Below the pieces are notes generated by a model. It saw nothing but the letters and a program-made list of their open reading frames with translations, had not been told where the DNA came from and searched no databases. From Chthoniobacter flavus (GTDB lineage Bacteria > Verrucomicrobiota > Verrucomicrobiia > Chthoniobacterales > CAKUMP01), in contig DYRR01000006.1 of the NCBI GenBank assembly GCA_020718605.1, positions 1-32,467 on the forward strand: DNA of 32,467 bases. Reading direction: 5' to 3'. Below, piece after piece: positions 8,985 through 17,155 of this stretch; position 1 is the stretch's first letter; each line of letters begins with the position of its first letter. Position numbers and translations under genes: made by a program.

Positions 8985-10081
8985 CCGTCGGGAGCGGGCA
9001 TCCGGCAGTAATGGGTGTCGCGCTGGCGGGGCTCGCGTCCCGCCTCGCGGATGGCCCGCTCCAGCATGGCGACCGTGAGTTGCTGCGGTGTTTTTGCCCC
9101 GGCCATGTGGAAGATTTTTTCCTCCATGATGGTGCCGTGCAAATCATCCACACCATAAGAGAGAGCGATGCCGGCAAGCGGCAGACCGAGGCTGATCCAG
9201 TAGGCTGTGATGTGGTCGAAATTATCGAGATAAATGCGGCTCACCGCGAGATTGCGGAGTTCTTCCAGAGCGTCGGCGGGACGAATATGCGCGAGTCCGG
9301 TGGTCTCGGGGACAAATGCAAAGGGCACAAACGCCGTGAACCCGCCCGTCTCGTCCTGGAGCGCGCGAAGCTGCCGCAGATGATCCACCCGATGGGCATG
9401 TGTCTCGACATGTCCGAACAGCATGGTGCTTGTGCTGCGCCCGCCCATTTGATGCCAGATCCGATGCACCTCCAACCATTCCTCCGCGCTTTCCTTGCCG
9501 CGACAGATGGTGTCCCGCACGCCCGCATCGAAGATCTCCGCGCCGCCGCCGGTGAGCGCACCGAGGCCGGCCCCGCGGAGCCGGTCCAGCGTGTCGCGGA
9601 TGGGAAGACGGAACACCCGTTCCGCAAGATGCCGGATCTCAATCGCCGTGAACGCTTTGATGATATAATCGGGGTCCAGCGCCCGCATCGAGCGGAGCAG
9701 GTCAAGGTACCAATCGGGTTTGAGGGTGGGATGGAGACCGCCCACCATGTGGATCTCCGTGACACCTTCCCGCAGGGCGTTCGCAACGGTGGCGGTGATT
9801 CCGGGAATGGAATGTTCGAAGGCGTGCGGATCGCGTTTCCGGGCGCCGAACGCGCAGAACTGGCAGGAGAGAATGCAAAGATTGGAGTAGTTGATGTAGC
9901 GGTTCAGGACAAACGTCGCGATGTTTCCGTTCTTGCGTTCGCGAACCAGATTGGCCAGCAGCCCAATGCCGTGCAGATCGGGCGAGCGATAGAGCCGCAG
10001 GGCATCGTCGTCGGATATCCGGATCCCGGATTCGACTTTATCGAAAATCGGACGCAGCTCGGTGGAGATAAGGTCTTTCAT
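8960..10081 (-). CDS. mqnE: aminofutalosine synthase, radical SAM
   Basis: CX3CX2C radical SAM motif in NRYINYSNLCILSCQFCAF, plus VGGLHPTLKPDWYLDLL, IKAFTAIEI, GGGAEIF, TSTMLFGHVET. ATG chosen at 10081 (MKDLISTELRPIFDKVESG). Confidence 0.88.
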   Translation of the reverse strand: MKDLISTELRPIFDKVESGIRISDDDALRLYRSPDLHGIGLLANLVRERKNGNIATFVLNRYINYSNLCILSCQFCAFGARKRDPHAFEHSIPGITATVANALREGVTEIHMVGGLHPTLKPDWYLDLLRSMRALDPDYIIKAFTAIEIRHLAERVFRLPIRDTLDRLRGAGLGALTGGGAEIFDAGVRDTICRGKESAEEWLEVHRIWHQMGGRSTSTMLFGHVETHAHRVDHLRQLRALQDETGGFTAFVPFAFVPETTGLAHIRPADALEELRNLAVSRIYLDNFDHITAYWISLGLPLAGIALSYGVDDLHGTIMEEKIFHMAGAKTPQQLTVAMLERAIREAGREPRQRDTHYCRMPAPDGCPEPVPA

Positions 10082-10121
10082 GAACAGTGGGACAGCGTCC
10101 GTCACACATGGAAAAACGTCA

Positions 10122-10161
10122 AGGACGCGAATTGGCTGGGTTGGAATCCATGCGGGTGCCT
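10122..10161. repeat. 40-bp direct repeat, copy 1 (mqnE leader)
   Basis: aggacgcgaattggctgggttggaatccatgcgggtgcct, exact match to 11240-11279. Confidence 0.9.
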
Positions 10162-10586
10162 TTCGATGTTCCAATCCATGGACGATGCCCTTCGTGCCCA
10201 CATCAGAGCCGGTGCGTTTTGCGACGACACCTCCTTTTCCACTGAACCCGGAGGGTTCCGGAGCACACCGCATGCGGAAATGAAAACCGGAGACGGGGCG
10301 ACCGGATGGCTCAGTAAAGGATGCCGCGCATCACGCGACGGCTTGGGTCAGTATGCCAAGACACCGGCCGCCCCCGATCCGACCGCGCCGACCAATGCGC
10401 GAGTCGGACCATGGCTCAAAGACACTCTGCCCCGGCCCGGCTCCCGTTGCCGGGTGCGCGTCACACCAGTGCGCTTGCTGCCTTGCAGTCGCTCTGCGAG
10501 CACCTCGATTCCCAGGGCTTCGCTGGACTCGATTCCGTGGGTCTGCTCAGATCATTCCGGCAGGAATAATTCCGCTTCGCAGTTTT

Positions 10587-11006
10587 TTACTTCAGGCGAC
10601 CAGCGGCCCGCTCGCGAATCAAAAAATCGGAAGGCAGTAGTATCGGCATCCCGTAGCAGGAGGAACCGAGCATCCCTATGAAATCTCCGCTGTCCAGCGT
10701 GAGAAGCACGTCTGCCCAAGCCAGGGCGGTGATGAGAACCGGTCGGTCCTTACTGACAGGAAAGACCAACGCACGATCCAAACTCACGATATCATCAACC
10801 AGGGTAATCTTCTTCCTGAGTCCGGCCCATGTGATGGTTGCCGCAACGGAAAATTTCCGAAGATTCCTGGTCACCTCCTCCAAAACCCATGGGCTGGCGA
10901 GCAAATCCCATTCCTGCCGACGGGCCATGTTGCAGATGGCCGTGGATGCCCCGCCTGCGGAATTGCATCCAGCCAACAGAACGCTTGTGTCAAGAAACAG
11001 CTTCAC
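10587..11006 (-). CDS. PIN-domain protein, VapC-like toxin
   Basis: MKLFLDTSVLLAG..., LEEVTRNL, KDRPVLITALAWADVLLTLDSGDF: PIN acidic residues present. 4-bp overlap with upstream small ORF. Confidence 0.82.
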   Translation of the reverse strand: MKLFLDTSVLLAGCNSAGGASTAICNMARRQEWDLLASPWVLEEVTRNLRKFSVAATITWAGLRKKITLVDDIVSLDRALVFPVSKDRPVLITALAWADVLLTLDSGDFIGMLGSSCYGMPILLPSDFLIRERAAGRLK

Positions 11007-11026
11007 GCTCCGGCCAGAAACCTTTG
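10814..11026. repeat. 213-bp direct repeat, copy 1 (3' end of antitoxin plus 5' half of PIN gene)
   Basis: Appears identical to 11279-11491, constant offset of 465 bp. Confidence 0.93.
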
Positions 11027-11203
11027 GTATCCGGCCTCATCCTCCGCAACCCACTTCTCGACCTGCTCCTTGGGGATGTCCCGGACCGGTGGAAGAACCC
11101 CGCCTTCGCCACGGAGGCGCGTGAGCAGGAACATCACCAGTTCCTGTTTCTCCTCAGTTTGGAGGACATCAGCAGCTCTTTCGATTTCCGCAAGTGAACT
11201 CAT
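11003..11203 (-). CDS. putative antitoxin
   Basis: 66-aa ORF from ATG 11203 (MSSLAEIERAADVLQTEEKQELVMFLLTRLRGEGG...), immediately upstream of and overlapping the PIN gene. Confidence 0.68.
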   Translation of the reverse strand: MSSLAEIERAADVLQTEEKQELVMFLLTRLRGEGGVLPPVRDIPKEQVEKWVAEDEAGYQRFLAGA

Positions 11204-11219
11204 GATGTGAGAAGCTACA

Positions 11220-11471
11220 TCACCCAACCGCCAAAGTCGAGGACGCGAATTGGCTGGGTTGGAATCCATGCGGGTGCCTCCTGAGTCCGGCCCATGTGAT
11301 GGTTGCCGCAACGGAAAATTTCCGAAGATTCCTGGTCACCTCCTCCAAAACCCATGGGCTGGCGAGCAAATCCCATTCCTGCCGACGGGCCATGTTGCAG
11401 ATGGCCGTGGATGCCCCGCCTGCGGAATTGCATCCAGCCAACAGAACGCTTGTGTCAAGAAACAGCTTCAC
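11220..11471 (-). pseudogene. truncated duplicate of PIN-domain toxin
   Basis: First 64 residues identical to the intact PIN protein, then an unrelated tail (RRHPHGFQPSQFASSTLAVG). The C-terminal acidic motif is missing. Confidence 0.88.
11240..11279. repeat. 40-bp direct repeat, copy 2 (antitoxin leader)
   Basis: Exact match to 10122-10161. Abuts the 213-bp repeat copy at 11279. Confidence 0.9.
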
Positions 11472-11491
11472 GCTCCGGCCAGAAACCTTTG
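11279..11491. repeat. 213-bp direct repeat, copy 2
   Basis: Appears identical to 10814-11026. Confidence 0.93.
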
Positions 11492-11504
11492 AATGCCATA
11501 GTGT

Positions 11505-12950
11505 TCAGCAGGGCTGCGTTTCGATTTCCGATTTGCCCAGCCAGTAGCACGCGAGCGGGGCCGGGATTTTCACGACTTGCAACAGCTTGCCCGGCTCCGT
11601 CTCGCGCTCCATCACGCCGAAATCATCCAACTCCTTCGTGATCGCGTAGCCCAGATCCACCTTCCTCTCCGTGCAAAATTCCACCATCCCTTTCAACTCC
11701 GCCCAGCCCGTCGCCTGATGCCGGTATTTCACCTCAAACGGCACCAGCCTCCTCTCTACTTCCGCGATGATGTCCACCTCCTGTTCCCGCTTTCCGCGCC
11801 AGTAGGAAAAACCCACGCTCTGCCGGTAGTAGCGTGTGAAGACATGCTTGAAAAACGCCGTCTCGACCGCCGCCCCCATCGCCGTCGCATCCTCCAGCAG
11901 CGACTTGCCTTTGAGCAGCACGCTCGGCGCGATGGCCGCATCCGCCAGATACACCTTCGAGCGTCCGCGCAGGATTTCCTTCCCGTAGCCGAAAGGCGGC
12001 AGGCGGTGGATGAGATGTGCCGCCTCCAATAGCGCGATGTAGTTCGTCGCCGTCGGCTTCTTCACTTGCAGGTTCTTGCTCAGATCCACCATGTCCAGCA
12101 GCCCGCCGTCGTGCAGGCAGAGGTAGAGAAATGTCTGCTCCAGTTCCAGCACGCGCCGCACGCCGTAAAGCGCGGTCATGTCCCGTTTCAGCACCTTGTC
12201 CACGATGTCCTCGCGCAGCAGTTTTTGCGCGGTCACCACGCCCTCCACCAGCGCACATTGCGGGAAGCCGCCCCGCAGAAGGTAGTCGTGGAAATGTCCC
12301 GTCAGTGGACGCGCCGTTGCCGCCGTCCGTGCAAACTCCATCACGTTCCACGTCCGCAGCTGTTGCAGGAACGGCACTGCGGGCAGCTCCGGCACGGCCA
12401 CCTTCTTGATTTGCAGATATTCGTAAAACGACAGAGTCGCCAGCCGCACCGTGTGCCAGCGCCCAGTCCCGCTTTCCTGCCCCTCGGCCACCAGCGGCGT
12501 CGCCGAGCCTGTCACCGCGATCCGCCGGTTCTTTTGAAAATCCACCTGATGCTTCAGCCACGTCTGCCAGTCCTTCGTGTATTGGATTTCATCCAGAAAC
12601 ACGTACTCCGGCCCCTCCCGTGCCGGCTCGATCTCCCGCCACAGATCCAGCATCCCGTCCAGCCCCGCCAGTTTCAGCAGCGGATGGTCAAACGTCGCAT
12701 AAATAATCTGCCCCGGCGGCACGCCCTCCTCCAGCAGGCTCTCGATGGCCTGGAGCAGCAGCGTCGTCTTTCCGATCTGCCGCGCCCCGCTCAGGAGCAT
12801 CGCCCTCGGAGCCGGGGGCGACTTCACCCACTGCTCCACCTCGGCAAATACCGCCCGCCGCCAAGTCGGGAGATCATTCTGGCGTTCGCCGCGCCACCAC
12901 GGATTGAATTGGCAAAGCACACCGAGCAATTCTGTTTTTGAGCCGATCAT
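11505..12950 (-). CDS. AAA ATPase, AAA_14/DUF4143 family
   Basis: Walker A LLSGARQIGKTTLL, Walker B EYVFLDEIQYTKDW, C-terminal DUF4143-type region ending in FSYWRGKREQEVDIIAEVERRLVPFEVKYR. Confidence 0.88.
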   Translation of the reverse strand: MIGSKTELLGVLCQFNPWWRGERQNDLPTWRRAVFAEVEQWVKSPPAPRAMLLSGARQIGKTTLLLQAIESLLEEGVPPGQIIYATFDHPLLKLAGLDGMLDLWREIEPAREGPEYVFLDEIQYTKDWQTWLKHQVDFQKNRRIAVTGSATPLVAEGQESGTGRWHTVRLATLSFYEYLQIKKVAVPELPAVPFLQQLRTWNVMEFARTAATARPLTGHFHDYLLRGGFPQCALVEGVVTAQKLLREDIVDKVLKRDMTALYGVRRVLELEQTFLYLCLHDGGLLDMVDLSKNLQVKKPTATNYIALLEAAHLIHRLPPFGYGKEILRGRSKVYLADAAIAPSVLLKGKSLLEDATAMGAAVETAFFKHVFTRYYRQSVGFSYWRGKREQEVDIIAEVERRLVPFEVKYRHQATGWAELKGMVEFCTERKVDLGYAITKELDDFGVMERETEPGKLLQVVKIPAPLACYWLGKSEIETQPC

Positions 12951-12960
12951 GTAGAAAATA

Positions 12961-12983
12961 TGCTTAAAAATGCTTTTTAAGCA
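12961..12983. promoter_or_regulatory. inverted repeat upstream of the AAA/DUF4143 gene; candidate operator
   Basis: tgcttaaaaa-tgc-tttttaagca: perfect 10-bp arms, 3-nt spacer, 10 bp upstream of the ATG. Confidence 0.55.
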
Positions 12984-13216
12984 AGGTATGATTTACTTAA
13001 ACTTGCAACATTGGATAAATTTCGATTTTTCTGGGTCTGAGACTGTAATCTCCCCGCTCATCAGCTTGGGCCGCAGCCGGTCTCGGGCGGCGCGGAGTCG
13101 GCAGGGTTGAGTGTGGAGCACTTTGATCTGTTGGAAAATTGGCTCTGCGAACCGGCCGAAAAGAACAAGCAAAACCGACGGAGGGAACTCCGCGAACAGA
13201 GTGTCCGACGCCGGTC

Positions 13217-14317
13217 TCAGTAAAGTTCGACAGGCGAGCGTTTGCCGTCTTCCGGGCTGCGCTCTTTGGCCTTTTCAAGACCCAGCACTTCAACCCGCAG
13301 ATCCCACACCCGCGCATCCCGGACCCGGAATTCATCCTCCGAAAAGGGATCTGCCGGCGCCAGGCGGGTCTTGAACTTTGCCACGGCCTGCAGGGCGGCA
13401 TCCAGGTCGGAGGCGGGCATTTTATCAAGCACGGCAAGCGCCTGCTCCACCACTTCGATGCGGTGGCAGATCATGGCCATGTGATTGCCCGCCGTGATGG
13501 CGCGGCGGATCATCTCCTCCACGCCGAACCCGTTGAGGATCGCGCCCATGTCGAGATCGTCGGTCATGACCAAACCGCCGAACCCGAGATCTTCCCCAAG
13601 CAGTGTGCGGATCACCGCCGGCGACAGGGAGGCGGGCAATCCGGAGGGATCCAGATCGGGATACGACGCATGCCCGATCATCATGCTGTCGATCCGGCCC
13701 GCAAAATGGCGGAACACCGCCAGTTCGCATTGTTCCATCTCCGCTCTCGTGCGCGGAATCACCGGCAGTTCATGATGCGGATCCAGTCCCGCATGAGTAT
13801 AGCCGGGAAAATGTTTTCCACAGCTCAGAATACCCGAAGCCCGCAACGCTTCATCGAAAACACCGGCCTTTTCAATGACCTCGTCCGGGCTCCTTCCGTA
13901 ACAGCGGCCCCGCAGAGAATTGTCGGCTTCGTCGTCAAAGGAAATATCGAGCACGGGGCACAGATCGAGATTGAACCCGAACAATCGCAGCAGCGACCCC
14001 GTGGTTTCCCCATGGCGGCGGATGGCGTCCGGGTCGCCATGATCCCGAAGCTGGACGGCATTGGGCGGCTCGCTGCCAAGAAGCCGCAGCCGAGAGACGC
14101 GTCCCCCCTCCTGGTCGATGGTGATCACGGGTTCCACCGCGCTCAGATCGCGGAGATTGTCGATGAGTTGCCGGAGTTGCGCCGGGGTCCGGATGTTCCG
14201 TCCAAAAAGAATGAATCCGCCGGGTTGAATCCGGCGCAGCGCGGCGGCGGTGGCGGAATCGAGTTCGGGTCCGGGAACGCCGATGAGCAGAAGTTGACCG
14301 GGATGCTGAGAGTTCAT
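13217..14317 (-). CDS. nagZ: glycoside hydrolase family 3, beta-N-acetylhexosaminidase (NagZ-like)
   Basis: GGFILFGRNI, ITIDQEGGRVSRL, GKHFPGYTHAGLDPHHELP, MMIGHASYPDLD, GLVMTDDLDMGAI. Confidence 0.88.
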   Translation of the reverse strand: MNSQHPGQLLLIGVPGPELDSATAAALRRIQPGGFILFGRNIRTPAQLRQLIDNLRDLSAVEPVITIDQEGGRVSRLRLLGSEPPNAVQLRDHGDPDAIRRHGETTGSLLRLFGFNLDLCPVLDISFDDEADNSLRGRCYGRSPDEVIEKAGVFDEALRASGILSCGKHFPGYTHAGLDPHHELPVIPRTRAEMEQCELAVFRHFAGRIDSMMIGHASYPDLDPSGLPASLSPAVIRTLLGEDLGFGGLVMTDDLDMGAILNGFGVEEMIRRAITAGNHMAMICHRIEVVEQALAVLDKMPASDLDAALQAVAKFKTRLAPADPFSEDEFRVRDARVWDLRVEVLGLEKAKERSPEDGKRSPVELY

Positions 14318-14358
14318 AGATTGCCGACCAGCAAGCCTGAAACCATTCTTCCGCGCAA

Positions 14359-15555
14359 ATGAAAACCACCACCGCTTTCCTTGTTTTTCTGTTCTTCGCT
14401 TTCGGCCTCGTCATCCCGGCTTCGGCACAATCCCGCATCCGCCTTGGCATCGACGTGCTGGAGCAGAACGGATTCGGTATTTTGCGCGGCAAACGGGTGG
14501 GACTCATCACGAACCAGACCGGAGTCAACTCTGCGGGACGCCGCACCCGGGAAATTTTGCACAAAGCGAACGGGGTGAATCTTGTGGCGCTCTTTACCCC
14601 CGAGCACGGGCTGGACGGCACGGAGTTGGCCGGCAAACACGTCACGACCCGCATCGACCCTCTCACCGGCCTCAAAGCCTGGTCGCTTTACGGAGACACG
14701 CGGAAGCCCACGCCGCAAATGCTGGCGGGCCTCGACATTCTGGTCTTTGACATGCAAGACATTGGATGCCGCAGCTACACCTATGTGAGCACCATGGGCC
14801 GCTGCATGGAAGCGGCGGGTGAGGCGGGGATTGAGTTCCTTGTGCTGGACCGTCCCAACCCTCTCGGGGGGACCCGCGTGGAAGGTCCGCTCATCGAATC
14901 GCGCTGGATTTCTTTTGTCGGCCAGTTTCCCGTGCCGTACGTGCATGGGCTCACCGCCGGAGAGCTGGCCCGGATGGTCAATGCCCGTGGATGGATGGCG
15001 GCGAAGTGCGATCTGAAGGTGGTCCGCATGGAAGGCTGGACCCGGGAAATGACGTGGAACGACACCGGCCTGCGCTGGGTGCGGACCTCTCCCAACATCC
15101 CTCGCAGCAGCTCCCCGTTTTACTACGTCGTCACGGGCGTGGCCGGGAGCCTGAGCGGATTGGACACGGGGGTGGGCGGGCCGGAGCCGTTCGAAAAAGT
15201 GACGGCACCCTGGCTGAATGGGCAAAGCTTCGCGGCCCGGCTCAAACCCGTGCTGCGCGGTGGGGTGCGGGTCACCCCCCTTTCCAATGGCGTGGTGTTT
15301 GATATCGACCAACACACACCCACGGATCTCACCGCGCTGGCACTGTATGTGCTGGCCGAGGTGAACCGCGGCGCACGCCCCGATCTTTTTGCCCGCAGCA
15401 GCGCCTCGAAACTCGATATTTTCTACAAGGTCTATGGCAGCCAATCCATCCGCCAGGATCTCGCCCGGGGGGTTCCTCCCCAGCGCATCGTAGCCTCCTG
15501 GGAACGCGGCATCGAACAATTCCGCAACGAACGCAGGGCGGCTCTGCTATATTGA
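14359..15555 (+). CDS. DUF1343 protein, NamZ-type exo-beta-N-acetylmuramidase family (GH171)
   Basis: Signal peptide, then GIDVLEQNGFGILRGKRVGLITNQTGVN, LFTPEHGL, FDMQDIGCRSYTYVSTM, LDRPNPLGG, RTSPNIP. Confidence 0.88.
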   Translation: MKTTTAFLVFLFFAFGLVIPASAQSRIRLGIDVLEQNGFGILRGKRVGLITNQTGVNSAGRRTREILHKANGVNLVALFTPEHGLDGTELAGKHVTTRIDPLTGLKAWSLYGDTRKPTPQMLAGLDILVFDMQDIGCRSYTYVSTMGRCMEAAGEAGIEFLVLDRPNPLGGTRVEGPLIESRWISFVGQFPVPYVHGLTAGELARMVNARGWMAAKCDLKVVRMEGWTREMTWNDTGLRWVRTSPNIPRSSSPFYYVVTGVAGSLSGLDTGVGGPEPFEKVTAPWLNGQSFAARLKPVLRGGVRVTPLSNGVVFDIDQHTPTDLTALALYVLAEVNRGARPDLFARSSASKLDIFYKVYGSQSIRQDLARGVPPQRIVASWERGIEQFRNERRAALLY

Positions 15556-15558
15556 CTC

Positions 15559-16152
15559 ATGCGCATCGGCATCTACGGCGGCAGTTTCGATCCGATTCAT
15601 CACGGCCATCTCGTGCTGGCCCGCGATGCCATGGAACAATTCTCGCTGGATGAAGTGCGCTTCGTGCCCGCCTCCGTGTCCCCTTTCAAAACCGGCAACC
15701 CCATGTCGCCCGGTGCGCTGCGCGCGGAGATGATCGCATCGGCCATCGTCGGCGAACCCGGCTTCCGGCTGGATGACCGCGAGCTGCGCAGGACCGGACC
15801 CTCGTTCGCCATCGATACCGTCCGGGAAATGATCCGTGAGACGCCCGACTCGGAGTGGTATTATTTTATCGGGGCGGATAATGTGGCCGACCTGCCGCTC
15901 TGGCGGGATTGGAACGCTCTGGAGCGGCTCGTGCATTTCGTGGTGTATCCCCGACCCGGCTTCGAAATCCCCCCCGGGATGCCTCTCCCCTCCGTAGGCC
16001 GCCACATCGAGATTTCCTCCACAGAAATTCGCGGGAGAGTTGCCAATGGACTTTCCATCCGGTATCTGGTGACCCGGGAAGTGGCTGATATCATCCGCCA
16101 CGCCAACCTCTACCAACCCAAGGAGTCTCCATCATCGAACCCATCGACCTAG
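15559..16152 (+). CDS. nadD: nicotinate-nucleotide adenylyltransferase
   Basis: GIYGGSFDPIHHGHLVLA, FVPASVSPFK, YYFIGADNVADLPLWRDW, ISSTEIRGRV. Confidence 0.95.
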   Translation: MRIGIYGGSFDPIHHGHLVLARDAMEQFSLDEVRFVPASVSPFKTGNPMSPGALRAEMIASAIVGEPGFRLDDRELRRTGPSFAIDTVREMIRETPDSEWYYFIGADNVADLPLWRDWNALERLVHFVVYPRPGFEIPPGMPLPSVGRHIEISSTEIRGRVANGLSIRYLVTREVADIIRHANLYQPKESPSSNPST

Positions 16153-16481
16153 CCAAACTCTGCGCCGAAGCCGCTCTGGATAAAAAAGCGGCTCATCTGG
16201 TCGTGCTCGACCTGCGGGGCATTTCTTCGTTCACAGATTTCTTCGTGATCTGCTCGGGGGACTCCGATCCCCAACTCAAAGCGATCTCTTCTTCCATCGC
16301 CGACAAAGCCTGGGATACGGCCGGGATCAAGCCTTTCGCAACGGAAGGCCGGCCCGCCAGCCAATGGATCGTGATGGATTTCATGCAGGTCATTGTCCAC
16401 ATTTTTAACGTGAACACCCGCGATTTCTACGGACTCGAAGAACTTTGGAACGACGCCCCACGCATCGACGTTGGAGCCTGA
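16131..16481 (+). CDS. rsfS: ribosomal silencing factor RsfS
   Basis: Conserved LAKLCAEAALDKKAAHLVVLDLRGISSFTDFFVICSG...SQWIVMDFMQVIVHIFN...RDFYGLEELW. Track start (GTG 16203) cuts off the conserved N-terminus. The in-frame extension reaches an AAGGAG Shine-Dalgarno with only ATC codons as candidates. Confidence 0.85.
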   Translation: MIEPIDLAKLCAEAALDKKAAHLVVLDLRGISSFTDFFVICSGDSDPQLKAISSSIADKAWDTAGIKPFATEGRPASQWIVMDFMQVIVHIFNVNTRDFYGLEELWNDAPRIDVGA

Positions 16482-16493
16482 AAACCCGCGCTC

Positions 16494-16865
16494 CTATTCC
16501 GGCCCGAGATGCTGGTCGATACAGCCGATCAACTCGTCGAGACTCACCGGTTTTGCCAGGAAAGGAAAGCCTCCGACGGTTTCGTTGGCCGCGGAATCGT
16601 TTTTGGAAACAATCGCCGTGAGAAACACGATGGGGATCCGCCGCAGTGTTGGATCGCGCTGAAGACTCGCCGCGACATCGCCTCCGTCGATCTCCGGCAT
16701 CACGATATCGAGAAAAATGAGATCCGGCTGGAATCTTTTGGCGGTGGCAAGCGTTTGTCGGGCATTGTTGATCTCCAGCACTTCAAATCGGCCCGTGCCC
16801 TCGAGGGTCAACTTTACAAGACGGGTGAAACCGGATTCATCGTCCACTAATAGGATGCGGCGCAT
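16494..16865 (-). CDS. stand-alone response regulator receiver protein
   Basis: MRRILLVDDESGFTRLVKLTLE, phospho-acceptor DLIFLDIVMPEIDG, PIVFLTAIV, FLAKPVSLDELI. No output domain. Confidence 0.9.
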   Translation of the reverse strand: MRRILLVDDESGFTRLVKLTLEGTGRFEVLEINNARQTLATAKRFQPDLIFLDIVMPEIDGGDVAASLQRDPTLRRIPIVFLTAIVSKNDSAANETVGGFPFLAKPVSLDELIGCIDQHLGPE

Positions 16866-17155
16866 ATCGGGACTCGCATTGATACCCGTCGTTCCGTCCG
16901 GATGCAATCCTCAAGTCGTGGCCGATAACTTTGGGGAAAACCTGGGGAAAATTACCAACAACCCATGGTTTTTTCCGATTTGGTGAATGACGCCGGGTTT
17001 GTTTTTTTTGTTCCCCAAGTTTTTCACAGGCGTCCGCCGCCGTGGAACACGCTCCCACAATGTGTGGAACCATGGTTGCCGGGGTTATTGGCGGCATTAA
17101 GGTTAAGAATAAATTGAAAGGAAAATAACTCTTTCTCTTCAAGCATGCGAACAAC

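Noticed and set aside
10282-10586. Short ORFs between the mqnE leader and the PIN gene
   Set aside because: No recognisable product or convincing start; may be decayed sequence but unsupported.
9011-10681. 556-aa plus-strand ORF antisense to mqnE and the PIN gene region
   Set aside because: Composition artefact; mqnE radical SAM motifs are clear on the other strand.
16921-17110. Possible origin or ParB binding region (half-sites GTGGAACA and GTGGAACC, repeated ggggaaaa)
   Set aside because: Only half-sites, no full parS-like palindrome and no consensus DnaA boxes.
17060-17128. Short plus-strand ORF MCGTMVAGVIGGIKVKNKLKGK
   Set aside because: Only 22 codons, no Shine-Dalgarno visible; could be chance. 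Would need ribosome profiling or conservation.
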